Below are positions 1-10,082 of a stretch of DNA of 64,000 bases, piece after piece. Source of the stretch: Zobellella maritima (lineage in GTDB: Bacteria; Pseudomonadota; Gammaproteobacteria; Enterobacterales; Aeromonadaceae); assembly GCF_003075035.1 (NCBI RefSeq), contig NZ_QCZE01000001.1:2499811-2563810 (forward strand), written 5' to 3'. The position numbers and the translations under genes are program-made. Positions within the stretch are counted from its first letter, which is position 1. Each line of letters opens with the position of its first letter. A model generated the notes under the pieces. The model was not told the DNA's origin. It made no database searches and saw only the letters and a list, made by a program, of their open reading frames with translations.

Positions 1-62
1 ACGACTGTGGTTGACCAGGTCAGAAATCTGCGGCGACCGGTATCAACTGGCGCATTGCTCAT
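1..62 (-). CDS. petA: Rieske iron-sulfur subunit of cytochrome bc1, N-terminus only (partial)
   Basis: Only the first 20 codons lie in the window; the gene runs off the left edge. The peptide begins MSNAPVDTGRRRFLTWSTT, with an RRRFL twin-arginine motif followed by the start of a hydrophobic segment. That is how the Rieske subunit of ubiquinol-cytochrome c reductase starts in this group; it is a Tat-dependent membrane-anchored protein. A GGGAGAG ribosome site precedes the ATG at 60-62. The position right after rplM-rpsI on the same strand matches the rplM-rpsI-petABC order of Vibrio-like and Aeromonas-like genomes. The identification rests on the signal motif plus synteny, since the 2Fe-2S domain is outside the window. 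Confidence 0.8.
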   Translation of the reverse strand, partial: MSNAPVDTGRRRFLTWSTTV

Positions 63-176
63 CCAAAAACTCTCCCATTTGGTCTCCGCACGTTTATTTT
101 ACGTTCCATGCATTAATACAGCTTGTGACAACCGCGGCGGATATTATGGTTTCAACTGCCACAAAAAAACCCCGGA

Positions 177-205
177 ATTCTAAAGAAAAGCGCGGTCTTT
201 TACAA
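177..205 (-). promoter_or_regulatory. petA: Candidate sigma-70 promoter for petA
   Basis: Read on the minus strand there is TTGTAA (200-205), a 17-base spacer and TAGAAT (177-182), about 110 bases upstream of the petA ATG. It sits after the rpsI terminators, so petA can be transcribed separately from the ribosomal protein genes. This is inference from consensus matching only. Confidence 0.5.
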
Positions 206-273
206 GGATACGAAAAGTCTTAAAAATTATCGCTTATCAAATAAAGCACATATAAAACAACAACTTGATAAAA

Positions 274-295
274 TATCCGGATATTCATCCGGATA
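274..295 (-). terminator. Second hairpin downstream of rpsI
   Basis: A perfect 9-bp stem (TATCCGGAT / ATCCGGATA) with a 4-base loop, followed on the minus strand by TTTTATC. It lies 3-4 bases beyond the main rpsI terminator and looks like a back-up terminator. Confidence 0.5.
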
Positions 296-298
296 CAA

Positions 299-321
299 AA
301 AAGCCCGGAAACCCGGGCTTT
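299..321 (-). terminator. Intrinsic terminator of rplM-rpsI
   Basis: Stem AAGCCCGG / CCGGGCTT with a short loop, followed on the minus strand by a T-run. It starts about 22 bases after the rpsI stop codon and separates the ribosomal operon from petA. Confidence 0.85.
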
Positions 322-343
322 GAATACAAGTTTGCAATCCCAA

Positions 344-736
344 TTAACGCTTGGAGAACTGGGGACGCTTACGCGCCTTGTGCAGACCGACTTTCTTACG
401 TTCAACGCGACGAGCGTCACGAGTCACGAAGCCAGCCTTACGCAGCGAACCACGCAGAGTTTCATCGTATTGCATCAGGGCACGGGTAATGCCGTGACGG
501 ATAGCGCCGGCCTGACCGGAAATGCCACCACCAGCGACGGTGATGTACAAGTCCAGCTTCTCGGTCATCTCGACCAGCTCCAGCGGCTGACGCACGACCA
601 TGCGTGCAGTTTCGCGGCCGAAGTACTGGTCCAGAGAACGCTTGTTGATAACGATGTTACCGCTGCCCGGCTTTACGAATACGCGCGCAGTAGAGCTTTT
701 GCGACGACCGGTACCGTAGTATTGAGTTTCTGCCAT
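344..736 (-). CDS. rpsI: 30S ribosomal protein S9 (uS9)
   Basis: A 130-residue basic protein, the normal S9 length. It shows the N-terminal [14 protein letters not shown] motif, the [19 protein letters not shown] core, and the basic C-terminal tail ending RKRPQFSKR that reaches the P-site tRNA in the ribosome. It follows rplM by 16 bases, the conserved rplM-rpsI operon, and is closed by a strong terminator. No ambiguity in product or start. Confidence 0.98.
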   Translation of the reverse strand: MAETQYYGTGRRKSSTARVFVKPGSGNIVINKRSLDQYFGRETARMVVRQPLELVEMTEKLDLYITVAGGGISGQAGAIRHGITRALMQYDETLRGSLRKAGFVTRDARRVERKKVGLHKARKRPQFSKR

Positions 737-752
737 TTGCCTGAATCCCGTA

Positions 753-1181
753 TTAGATGTCTAGTACTTGTGGTTGTTGTGCCGCATGGTTGTGCTGGCT
801 GCCCGCGAAAACTTTCATTTTACGGAACATGGCACGACCCAAAGGACCACGGGGAAGCATGCCGCGAACGGCAGACTCGATAACCATCTCGGGCTTGCGT
901 ACGATCAGCTTCTCGAAGCTGATGGACTTGATGCCACCGGGGAAACCGGAGTGAGAATAGTAAATCTTGCCTTCGGCTTTATTGCCGGTTACCTGAATTT
1001 TCTCGGCATTGATCACAACGATATAATCGCCGCAGTCAACATGCGGAGTGAATTCCGGCTTGTGCTTACCGCGCAGACGGCGAGCAATCTCGGTGGCCAG
1101 ACGACCCAGAGTTTTGCCCTCTGCATCAACAACATACCAGTCACGCTTTACGGTTTCTGGCTTAGCAACAAAAGTTTTCAT
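753..1181 (-). CDS. rplM: 50S ribosomal protein L13 (uL13)
   Basis: The protein starts [20 protein letters not shown] and contains the [10 protein letters not shown] and [10 protein letters not shown] segments of L13, an early-assembly 50S protein. The open frame extends 19 codons further upstream, but the ATG at 1181 gives the standard 142 residues and the canonical N-terminus, so I chose it. First gene of the rplM-rpsI operon. A consensus -10 hexamer about 140 bases upstream probably drives it. Confidence 0.97.
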   Translation of the reverse strand: MKTFVAKPETVKRDWYVVDAEGKTLGRLATEIARRLRGKHKPEFTPHVDCGDYIVVINAEKIQVTGNKAEGKIYYSHSGFPGGIKSISFEKLIVRKPEMVIESAVRGMLPRGPLGRAMFRKMKVFAGSQHNHAAQQPQVLDI

Positions 1182-1319
1182 GGATGAACCCAAATTACTG
1201 AAAATGAATCCTACACTTGCGCACCATGCGCAAAACACGACCAGACCTGAACCCCTTCGAGTACCTGTCTGCTTACTGTGATGTCATCTTATCGATGACT
1301 GTGTAACGTGGGCCGAGCG

Positions 1320-1325
1320 ATTATA
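1320..1325 (-). promoter_or_regulatory. Candidate -10 element for rplM-rpsI
   Basis: A perfect TATAAT on the minus strand in the zapE-rplM gap, about 140 bases before the rplM ATG. No convincing -35 hexamer lies 17 bases upstream. The resulting leader of roughly 130 bases could host autoregulation, but I see no decisive structure. Confidence 0.45.
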
Positions 1326-1432
1326 GGTAAAGTTGCCTTAAAAATCACCTGCTAATTTCAGTGCCCTTAAAATTAGTCGGCTCGCCCGCCCCTCCCCGTG
1401 ACCATGCCCTGATCACGGGCGGCATATTGTGA

Positions 1433-2527
1433 CTAAGGAAGGTGCTCTCTGGCAAGATATTCGTGGGATTGCATTTCAGTCAGTCGCGACAGACAGCGTT
1501 TAAACTCAAAATTCAGCCGCCCCAGATCGTAAAGTTGCTCCATCGGCACGGCGGCGGAGATGATCAACTTGACGTGCCGTTCATAAAACTCGTCGATCAT
1601 GGCGATAAAGCGACGGGCAGCGTCATCCGAATCTCTCCCCATGGGCGTAACATTAGCCAGCAGCACCGTATGGTAGCAACGGGCCAACTCGATATAATCC
1701 AGCTGGGAACGCGGCGTGCAGCACAGCTGCTGAAAATCGATATAGAGGACACCGTCTCCTTCTGCCAGCGTCTTCAACTGCCGATGATTGATTTCGATCT
1801 CGCTCCCCCAGCGTCCCGGCTCATTGGTCAGGCGGGCGAAATACTGCTCCAGGTTCACCCTGGCCTGGACATCCAGGGGATGATGATAGATCTCGGCCTG
1901 CTCCAGGGTCCGCAATCGGTAGTCCACGCCGGAATCGACATTGACTACCTGACAGTTTTCCTTGATAAGCGCGATCGCCGGCAGGAAACGGGCCCGCTGC
2001 AGGCCATTGCGGTAGAGCTCGTCGGGCGGAATATTGGAGGTCGCCACCAGAATGACCCCGTGCCCGAACAAATACTGGAACAGGGTACCCAGCATCATGG
2101 CATCGGTAATGTCGGAGACAAAAAACTCGTCGAAGCAGATCACTCGGGCATCCCGTGCCAGCCGCTCGGCCACCACCTTAAGCGGGTCAGGCTGGCCCTT
2201 CAGGGTTTTCAGTTCATCATGGACCCGCACCATAAAGCGGTGAAAATGCACCCTGAGTTTGTTGTCGAAGGGCAGACAATCGTAAAAAGTATCGACCAGA
2301 TAGGTTTTGCCCCGGCCGACCCCGCCCCAAAAATACAGCCCCTGAATCCTGGGAGCCTGGGGCTGCTTGCCGGTCAGGCGCTGCCACAAGCTCGGCCTGG
2401 GTTCTTCCCGGGGCGCCATCAGCTCGTCGAACAGCCGCTGTAGATGCCCAACGGCACTGGCCTGAGCCGGATCACTGACAAAATCGGTACGCTGTAAGTC
2501 GGCCTGGTATTTTTTACTTGGGTTCAT
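1433..2527 (-). CDS. zapE: ZapE, AFG1-family cell-division ATPase
   Basis: A 364-residue P-loop ATPase of the AFG1/LACE1 family. Walker A is GGVGRGKT (residues 68-75), Walker B CFDEFF (131-136), and the sensor region carries LVATSNIPP. In E. coli ZapE binds FtsZ and acts on the Z-ring under stress and low oxygen. The length fits the family (about 375). It lies upstream of rplM on the same strand, as in other gammaproteobacteria, and is divergent from degQ. Cytoplasmic; no signal peptide or membrane segment. Confidence 0.93.
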   Translation of the reverse strand: MNPSKKYQADLQRTDFVSDPAQASAVGHLQRLFDELMAPREEPRPSLWQRLTGKQPQAPRIQGLYFWGGVGRGKTYLVDTFYDCLPFDNKLRVHFHRFMVRVHDELKTLKGQPDPLKVVAERLARDARVICFDEFFVSDITDAMMLGTLFQYLFGHGVILVATSNIPPDELYRNGLQRARFLPAIALIKENCQVVNVDSGVDYRLRTLEQAEIYHHPLDVQARVNLEQYFARLTNEPGRWGSEIEINHRQLKTLAEGDGVLYIDFQQLCCTPRSQLDYIELARCYHTVLLANVTPMGRDSDDAARRFIAMIDEFYERHVKLIISAAVPMEQLYDLGRLNFEFKRCLSRLTEMQSHEYLAREHLP

Positions 2528-2666
2528 TACGTTAAGTTAAAGAGGCACGGAATGTTCAGTGTAAATGCCCCTTCCCTGCCGTCGCAAGCCCCTTGGCACA
2601 CAACAGCTTGATATTGGGCATAAATACCGCAATTAATGTGATACCCAAGTTAATGACCGATGCGCG

Positions 2667-2695
2667 GGAACTCTTGCCGCTGCGTTCGGGTCACA
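2667..2695 (+). promoter_or_regulatory. degQ: Candidate sigma-E-type promoter for degQ
   Basis: GGAACTC at 2667-2673, then 16 bases, then GTCACA at 2690-2695. This resembles the envelope-stress sigma-E pattern (GGAACTT, 16 bases, GTCTAA-like). The predicted start at about 2702 leaves a 38-base leader before the degQ ATG, which has a TAGGAG ribosome site. Inference from sequence only. The rest of the 212-base divergent zapE/degQ gap shows nothing else clear. Confidence 0.4.
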
Positions 2696-2739
2696 TTGAA
2701 CGATTCCGGCATGTCCGACAATTTAGGTAGGAGTATTAG

Positions 2740-4101
2740 ATGAATCGTCGTCTCCCTCTGTTTTCAGCCCTGGCATTGAGCCTGGGACTGGTTGTGAACC
2801 TTCCTGCGGCACAGGCCGCCCTGCCCTTTGGACTGGGCTCCGAGATGACCAGCCTGGCCCCCATGATTGAACAGGTCAGTCCGGGCGTGGTCAATATTTC
2901 CGTCTCCGGCAGCAAGGTCAGCCGCCAGAGCCTGCCCGAACCTTTTCGCTTTTTCTTCGGCCCCAACGGCCCCGATACCCAGCTGCAGGAGCGTCCCTTC
3001 CAGGCGCTGGGATCCGGCGTCATCATCGATGCCAGGAAAGGCCATGTGATCACCAACTACCATGTGGTGGATGACGCCGACAAGATTCTAATCACCCTGA
3101 TCAACGGCCAGGAATACGAAGCCAAGCTGATTGGCTCCGACAAACAGTCGGACATTGCCCTGCTGCAGGTAGATGCAAAGAACCTGGTGGAGGTCCAGTT
3201 CGCCGACTCCGACGCCCTGCGGGTCGGTGATTTTGCCGTTGCCATCGGTAATCCTTTCGGCCTGGGACAAACCGTCACCTCCGGTATCGTCAGTGCCCTC
3301 GGCCGCTCGGGGCTGAACGTCGAAAACCTGGAGAACTTTATTCAGACCGACGCCGCCATCAACTCGGGTAATTCGGGCGGGGCCCTGCTCAATCTTGAAG
3401 GCAAGCTCATCGGCATGAATACCGCCATCCTCGGACCGGGCGGGGGCAATATCGGCATCGGCTTCGCGATTCCATCCAATATGGTCAAGAACCTGGTCGA
3501 ACAGATACTGGAATTCGGTGAAGTGCGCCGGGGGGTACTTGGGGTTATGGGCGGCGAGCTGACCACCGAGCTGGCCCGGACCTTCGGTTATCGCAGCCAG
3601 CATGGCGCCTTCGTCAGCCAGGTCCTGGAGAACTCGGCAGCGGCCCAGGCCGGACTCAAGGCGGGAGACATCATCATCAGCCTGGATGGCAAGCCGATCC
3701 GCTCCTTCGGTGAGCTGCGCGCCAAGGTTGCGACCATGGGAGCCGGAAAAGACGTCATCCTGGGGGTATTCAGGGACGGCAAAGAAACCAAGGTCGAAGT
3801 CACCCTGACCAAGGCAGATGATGAACAGGTACTGGCCGGTAGCCTGCACGAGTCCCTTAACGGTGCCAGCCTCGCCAACACCAGCCAGGACGATCCGGTA
3901 GCCGGGGTCAAGATCAACGAGGTCACTGCCCGCTCCGCCGCCGCTGCCGCTGGACTGGAAAAAGGCGACATCATCATCGGGGTCAACCGTAAACGGGTGC
4001 GCTCGCTGCATGATCTGCGCCAGATTATCCAGAGCAAACCGGAAGTCATCGCCCTCAATATCCAGCGCGGCAGCTCTTCCATCTACCTGGTCCTGAGGTA
4101 A
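2740..4101 (+). CDS. degQ: Periplasmic serine endoprotease DegQ/DegP (Do family)
   Basis: Signal peptide at residues 1-26 (cleavage after AQA), then a trypsin-like protease domain with catalytic His108 (TNYHVV), Asp138 (SDIALL) and Ser212 (GNSGGAL), then two PDZ domains (about 255-345 and 360-450). The 453-residue length fits DegQ. The LA loop at about 58-85 is short, which favours DegQ over DegP. It degrades misfolded periplasmic proteins and can act as a chaperone. It is followed by degS in the same direction, the usual degQ-degS arrangement. A stem-loop in the gap suggests partial uncoupling of the two genes. Confidence 0.94.
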   Translation: MNRRLPLFSALALSLGLVVNLPAAQAALPFGLGSEMTSLAPMIEQVSPGVVNISVSGSKVSRQSLPEPFRFFFGPNGPDTQLQERPFQALGSGVIIDARKGHVITNYHVVDDADKILITLINGQEYEAKLIGSDKQSDIALLQVDAKNLVEVQFADSDALRVGDFAVAIGNPFGLGQTVTSGIVSALGRSGLNVENLENFIQTDAAINSGNSGGALLNLEGKLIGMNTAILGPGGGNIGIGFAIPSNMVKNLVEQILEFGEVRRGVLGVMGGELTTELARTFGYRSQHGAFVSQVLENSAAAQAGLKAGDIIISLDGKPIRSFGELRAKVATMGAGKDVILGVFRDGKETKVEVTLTKADDEQVLAGSLHESLNGASLANTSQDDPVAGVKINEVTARSAAAAAGLEKGDIIIGVNRKRVRSLHDLRQIIQSKPEVIALNIQRGSSSIYLVLR

Positions 4102-4117
4102 CTAAGTAGTTGATGTC

Positions 4118-4149
4118 ATTGGGAGTCTGTTCTGTTTCAGGCTCCCAAT
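4118..4149 (+). terminator. Stem-loop between degQ and degS
   Basis: ATTGGGAGTCTG pairs with CAGGCTCCCAAT (12 bp with one G-U pair, 8-base loop). No T-run follows on the plus strand, so it may be a weak terminator or an mRNA-stabilising hairpin after degQ. Confidence 0.5.
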
Positions 4150-4200
4150 CAAATACCTTTGTGTTATGCTCTTTGGATACTCCGGTCATGATAGCTCCAA

Positions 4201-5304
4201 ATGCGCCTTCCACAATCCCTTATCTACCTGTTCCAGGCGGTCGCCATCGGCTTAGTAACGGCGGCGGTCCTGTTAGTACTGTTTCCCCAGCTCCGCACCC
4301 AGTCCTTCGAACACTGGTGGCGTACCGAACAGGTGGGAGTGGCGAGCTTTTCCTATGCCGCCAAGCGGGCCGGACCCGCCGTCGTCAATATCTATACTCG
4401 CAGCTTCCAGCCGGCATCCTCCGACGCCCAGACCGAGATCAGGTCCACCGGGCTCGGTTCAGGGGTTATCATGGCAGAAGAAGGCTATATACTGACCAAT
4501 TACCATGTTATCGCCACCGCCGATCAGGTCATAGTGGCGCTGCAGGATGGCCGTATCATAGCCGCCGACATCATTGGCTTTGACGTCCCGACCGATCTGG
4601 CGGTGCTACATATCGAAGCCAAACAGCTGCCGGTTATCCCCCTGGATCCCGGACTTGACCCCAAGGTAGGCGATATTGTGCTGGCCATCGGCAATCCCTA
4701 TAACGTAGGCCAGACCATTACCCAGGGTATAATCAGCGCCACCGGCCGCAGCGGCCTGTCCAGCATGGGGCCGGACAGTAACGGTCGCCAGGATCTGCTG
4801 CAAACCGATGCGGCAATCAACGAAGGGAATTCGGGCGGCGCCCTGGTCAATGTCTATGGTGAACTGGTCGGCATCAATACTGCCTCTTTCCATAGCGTCG
4901 CCCACCAGGAAAGCTACGGTATCAATTTCGCCATTCCCTATCGGCTGGCCCACCGGATCATGCACCAGCTGATCGCCAATGGCCGGGTGATCCGGGGATA
5001 TCTCGGCATAGGGGGCACAGACATAGTGCCGGTGATGGCGCAATTGCTCAACCTGGGGAGTCGTTCGGGCATCTACGTCGAAGGCATCACCCCGGCAGGC
5101 CCGGCCGAGAAGGCCGGGATATTGGCCGGCGATGTCTTGCTGGAAATCAATGGACAGCCGATCACCAATGTCCGCCATGCCATGGACATGATCGCCGAGG
5201 TACGACCGGGAACAGAAATAAAAATCAGTCTGCTGAGGGCAGGAGAAGTACTGGAATTGCCGGTAATGATCGAGGAAGACAAGCGCTTCCAGCCTGTTCG
5301 CTGA
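4201..5304 (+). CDS. degS: DegS, inner-membrane site-1 protease of the sigma-E pathway
   Basis: 367 residues with an uncleaved N-terminal membrane anchor (about 8-30), a periplasmic trypsin-like domain with catalytic His102 (TNYHVI), Asp132 (TDLAVL) and Ser211 (GNSGGAL), and a single C-terminal PDZ domain. One PDZ domain and an anchor instead of a cleaved signal peptide distinguish DegS from DegQ. Known role: its PDZ senses C-termini of misfolded porins, and it then cuts the anti-sigma factor RseA. The ATG at 4201 lacks a strong ribosome site, but it gives a complete anchor. Last gene before convergent murA. Confidence 0.94.
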   Translation: MRLPQSLIYLFQAVAIGLVTAAVLLVLFPQLRTQSFEHWWRTEQVGVASFSYAAKRAGPAVVNIYTRSFQPASSDAQTEIRSTGLGSGVIMAEEGYILTNYHVIATADQVIVALQDGRIIAADIIGFDVPTDLAVLHIEAKQLPVIPLDPGLDPKVGDIVLAIGNPYNVGQTITQGIISATGRSGLSSMGPDSNGRQDLLQTDAAINEGNSGGALVNVYGELVGINTASFHSVAHQESYGINFAIPYRLAHRIMHQLIANGRVIRGYLGIGGTDIVPVMAQLLNLGSRSGIYVEGITPAGPAEKAGILAGDVLLEINGQPITNVRHAMDMIAEVRPGTEIKISLLRAGEVLELPVMIEEDKRFQPVR

Positions 5305-5374
5305 GCAATGGCAGAAATAAGGGATTAGGGGGTTGCCAGTTCCTGGTCTTCTCTCCCTAACCCCCCGGCGATAC

Positions 5375-6889
<1,515 letters not shown>

Positions 6890-6903
<14 letters not shown>

Positions 6904-7174
6904 GTTGGCTCCCAGGATTGTTGGGTGTCAGCGTGAATAATTGGCCGACACCATATAATTGAGCTAGTGAATGAAAGGCCGCCGGCGGCGACCTGAGTTC
7001 CAGTGTTTTACCCGTATTCGCCAGAGCCTGGCTCCACTGCACCAGGAAAGCCAACCCTACCGAATCCATCTGTGTCACCTGACTTAAGTCGGCATCAGCC
7101 GCCTCGAAGTACCGGGCCCTTTCGGACCAGTACTTGGCCAGCTCAGCCTTGGTCAAAGGACGCGTCAGTTTCAT
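6890..7174 (-). CDS. mlaB: MlaB, STAS-domain subunit of the Mla ABC transporter
   Basis: A 94-residue STAS domain. The conserved DSVGLAFLVQW segment corresponds to the STAS loop and helix that contacts MlaF. In the MlaFEDB complex MlaB stabilises and activates the ATPase. Its start overlaps the mlaC stop (ATGA) and its end overlaps ibaG, so it is translationally coupled on both sides. Cytoplasmic. Short and divergent as usual for MlaB, but context makes the call firm. Confidence 0.88.
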
Positions 7175-7803
7175 TGGGTATAGTCCACGGGGGATACCGG
7201 CTTTTGGGTGTGTTCGTTCAACTGCCGGATGACGGCATCAATACCCTTTTGGCGGATCAGTCCGCTGAGCTCGGATTGCTTGGCCGACAACAGGCTGACC
7301 CCTTCGGCTATCATGTCGAATACCTTCCATTCGCCGGTACGGCTGTTTTTGCGCAGTTTGAACTCCAGCAGGATCGCCGGCTTGCTCGGTTCAAGCACCG
7401 ACACCGGCACGGATACCAGCTTCTCCTGCCCGGTCACCCGGCCCTTGCCGATGTCCAGGGTCTGCTGGCCATAACTGGCCAGGGCATCCGCATAGGTAAC
7501 CACCAGATAATCACTGAAGGCCGCGACAAATCGTTCCCGTTGCTCGGGAGTGGTACTGTTCAGCTGCTTGCCCATCACCCGGAAGGCAGAGAAACGCACA
7601 TCAACCCATGGCAGCATTTCCTCCCGGACTATGGTACGCAAATAGGCGGGGTTACGCTTGATCTCGGTTTGCTGCTGGTTCAACCGATCAAAGGTGCTTT
7701 GTGCCACCTGGTCCACCAGCATATAGGGGTCGGTCGCCGCCAGGGTGACAGGGCCCCAGCCCAGCCCCAGCAATAACAGACAGGACATCAATAATTTTTT
7801 CAT
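7171..7803 (-). CDS. mlaC: MlaC, periplasmic phospholipid-binding shuttle
   Basis: About 210 residues with a signal peptide starting MKKLLMSCLLLLGLGW (cleavage around LAATDPY). It ferries phospholipid between the outer-membrane MlaA complex and the inner-membrane MlaFEDB transporter. Family features seen: the N-terminal DPYMLVDQVAQSTFDRL helix, VREEMLPWVDV and FVAAFSDYLVVTYADAL. An in-frame GTG two codons earlier exists, but GAGGTGACC directly before the ATG at 7803 favours that ATG. The stop overlaps the mlaB start. Confidence 0.93.
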   Translation of the reverse strand: MKKLLMSCLLLLGLGWGPVTLAATDPYMLVDQVAQSTFDRLNQQQTEIKRNPAYLRTIVREEMLPWVDVRFSAFRVMGKQLNSTTPEQRERFVAAFSDYLVVTYADALASYGQQTLDIGKGRVTGQEKLVSVPVSVLEPSKPAILLEFKLRKNSRTGEWKVFDMIAEGVSLLSAKQSELSGLIRQKGIDAVIRQLNEHTQKPVSPVDYTQ

Positions 7804-7828
7804 GGTCACCTCAATCGTTATCCATGGC

Positions 7829-8302
7829 TTAGTTATCGCCGATGGAATAGATAAACTTTCCGATAAGTTCTTCCAGGATCAGTGCAGACTGGGTGTCGGC
7901 TATGGTATCGCCATCGGCCAGCACACCGATACCCATTTCCTCATCGGCAAAACCGGGGTTCAGTCCCAGATATTGCTCTCCCAACAGGCCGGAGGTCAAA
8001 ATCGTGGCGGTACTGCTTTCGGCAAACTCCCCCGCTTCTTTATTGAGCGTCAGGGTAACCAGGGGCACCTGATCCCGCGGATCCAGGCTGATGTTGCTCA
8101 CCCGTCCGACAACTACACCGCCGACCTTGACCGGAGAGCGCACCTTCAGACCGCCAATATTGTCAAACTTGGCATACAGGGTATAGGTTTCCCCCTGACC
8201 ATTGGTGGTCAGCCCCGCTACCTTGAAAGCCAGCAGCAGCAGGGCGCCGATACCTGCCAACATAAAGCAGCCGACACTGAATTCCAGTTTGCTGTATTTC
8301 AT
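7829..8302 (-). CDS. mlaD: MlaD, MCE-domain lipid-binding subunit
   Basis: 157 residues: one N-terminal membrane helix (about 8-27) followed by a single MCE domain. The MCE core is visible in GGLKVRSPVKVGGVVVGRV, and the GLLGEQYLGLNPG segment corresponds to the central pore loop. MlaD hexamers form the periplasmic ring of the MlaFEDB transporter that receives lipid from MlaC. It lies between mlaE and mlaC with a 6-base gap after mlaE. Slightly shorter at the C-terminus than E. coli MlaD (183). Confidence 0.93.
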   Translation of the reverse strand: MKYSKLEFSVGCFMLAGIGALLLLAFKVAGLTTNGQGETYTLYAKFDNIGGLKVRSPVKVGGVVVGRVSNISLDPRDQVPLVTLTLNKEAGEFAESSTATILTSGLLGEQYLGLNPGFADEEMGIGVLADGDTIADTQSALILEELIGKFIYSIGDN

Positions 8303-8308
8303 TATTGA

Positions 8309-9088
8309 TTACCCAAACATGACGGCAGTGAGGATAAAATCGGATCCCAACACGGCCAAAGATGAATGAACCACTGTCCTGGTGGTGCCCTGACTGATAC
8401 CCGCCGCCGTCGGCGCGGCATCAATCCCGTTAAAGAGTGCAATCCAGGTCACCAGCAGGGCAAACACCAGACTCTTGATAAAACCCTGTACCACATCTTC
8501 CTGCCAGTCGACCGCCGCCTGCATGCTGGACCAGAACTCGCCCTGATCGACCCCCAGCCAGTCTACCCCGACCAACTTGGCGCCCCAGATCCCCACCAGG
8601 CTGAACATCAGGGCCAGTAGCGGCATGCTTATCAGGCCGGCCCAGAATCGGGGGGCTACCACCCGTCGCAGCGGATCAATACCCATCATTTCCAGGCTGG
8701 ACAGCTGTTCGGTGGCTTTCATCAGCCCCAGCTCGGCGGTCAGCGCGGAACCTGCCCGGCCGGCGAACAACAGCGCGGTTACCACAGGTCCCAGCTCTCG
8801 CAACAAAGACAAGGAAACCAGGGGCCCCAGGCTGCCTTCGGCGCCGAAATCCACCAGCACATTGTACCCCTGCAGTGCCAGCACCATACCGATAAACAGG
8901 CCGGATACCAGGATAATGGCAACCGACTGCACCCCCACCACATGCAGCTGCTGCACCAACAAGGGAAAATGCTTACCCGGCTGAGGCCGTCCCATCAGGG
9001 CGTGCATCAGCATGAAGCCGGCCCGCCCCAGGGCAATGATGACCGCCACGCCCTTCCGCCCCAGACCACCGATCATATCAATCAACAT
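8309..9088 (-). CDS. mlaE: MlaE, permease subunit of the Mla lipid transporter
   Basis: 259-residue multi-spanning permease of the MlaE family. Recognisable family segments are [30 protein letters not shown] and [19 protein letters not shown], the last being the coupling region that docks on MlaF. It forms the lipid path of the MlaFEDB complex in the inner membrane. Its start overlaps the end of mlaF by 11 bases. Order mlaF-E-D-C-B is complete. Confidence 0.96.
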   Translation of the reverse strand: MLIDMIGGLGRKGVAVIIALGRAGFMLMHALMGRPQPGKHFPLLVQQLHVVGVQSVAIILVSGLFIGMVLALQGYNVLVDFGAEGSLGPLVSLSLLRELGPVVTALLFAGRAGSALTAELGLMKATEQLSSLEMMGIDPLRRVVAPRFWAGLISMPLLALMFSLVGIWGAKLVGVDWLGVDQGEFWSSMQAAVDWQEDVVQGFIKSLVFALLVTWIALFNGIDAAPTAAGISQGTTRTVVHSSLAVLGSDFILTAVMFG

Positions 9089-9878
9089 ATCGAAATGACT
9101 CTCTTAAGTCAGGTGCCGGATAATGGAAAGGAACAGGACCATCTGCCTGCCCCCGCAAAAACTGGATGACCTGAGGATCAGTATGTTCACGCAACTGCGC
9201 CGGCGTACCGGCCGCGACTACCTTTTTGTTAGCGATGATGTAGGCATAATCGGCGATACTCATCACCTCCGAAACATCATGGGTCACCACAATCGAGGTC
9301 AGTCCCTGGGCCCGGTTCAGCTCGGCGATCAGCTTGACCAGTACGCCCATGCTGATCGGGTCCTGACCGGCAAAAGGCTCATCATACATGATCAGCTCGG
9401 GATCCTGGGCGATGGCCCGGGCCAGGGCCGCGCGCCGGGCCATACCGCCGGACAACTCCGCTGGGTACAGATCGGCGGCCCCGCGCAGGCCGACCGCCTC
9501 CAGCTTCATCATCACCAGGGTATGGATCAACGCCTCCGGCAAGCCGCTGTGTTCACGCAGGGGAAATGCCACATTATCGAATACCGACATACCGGTGAAC
9601 AGGGCACCGCTTTGAAACAACATGCCCATGCGTTGTCTTACCTGATACAGGCGATGACGGGACAAAGCCGGTATATCTTCGCCATCAAACAGTATCTTGC
9701 CGCTGTCGGGCTTGAGCTGGCCGCCGATCAATCGCAGCAAGGTGGTTTTACCTATGCCGCTGGGGCCCATGATGGCCGTGATCTTGCCTTTGGGAACACG
9801 CACACTGATCCGGTCGTACAGTATCCTGTCCCCATGGCTGAAGCAGAGGTCCTGTATCTCGACAAGGCTGTTGTCCAA
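9078..9878 (-). CDS. mlaF: MlaF, ATPase subunit of the Mla lipid transporter (TTG start)
   Basis: ABC ATPase with Walker [10 protein letters not shown], signature [14 protein letters not shown], Walker B LIMYDEPF and the family C-terminus [12 protein letters not shown]. An in-frame ATG at 9968 would add 30 residues unlike MlaF (a phenylalanine-rich stretch). I chose TTG at 9876-9878 because GAGGA lies 7 bases upstream and the 266-residue product matches the usual length (about 269). First gene of the mla cluster, divergent from kdsD. Powers lipid movement by MlaFEDB. Confidence 0.93.
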   Translation of the reverse strand: MDNSLVEIQDLCFSHGDRILYDRISVRVPKGKITAIMGPSGIGKTTLLRLIGGQLKPDSGKILFDGEDIPALSRHRLYQVRQRMGMLFQSGALFTGMSVFDNVAFPLREHSGLPEALIHTLVMMKLEAVGLRGAADLYPAELSGGMARRAALARAIAQDPELIMYDEPFAGQDPISMGVLVKLIAELNRAQGLTSIVVTHDVSEVMSIADYAYIIANKKVVAAGTPAQLREHTDPQVIQFLRGQADGPVPFHYPAPDLRESFRYVD

Positions 9879-10049
9879 ACTCAATTCCTCATAGAAAAGA
9901 AAGAATTGTATGGGGAAGCTCGGTCCTCGGCAACCAAGGCCATGACTTTTCCTGTTATCCTGCGGCAACTCGTGACCCGATAACCCTCAAAATACCGAGA
10001 AAACAGGGCTTCCGGCCTCGCCACAGTCGCTTATGAGCAGAAGCTTTTC

Positions 10050-10055
10050 TATAAT
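10050..10055 (+). promoter_or_regulatory. Candidate -10 element for the kdsD-lpt operon
   Basis: TATAAT 28 bases upstream of the kdsD ATG, in the mlaF/kdsD divergent gap. No good -35 hexamer is seen at standard spacing, so strength or activator need is open. Confidence 0.45.
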
Positions 10056-10082
10056 GGCGCCGCCAACGGTGTGGAGAAAACT

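Noticed and set aside
2594..2611. Sigma-54-like TTGGCAC followed by GCTTG upstream of degQ
   Set aside because: The GG and GC elements are 9 bases apart rather than the required 10.
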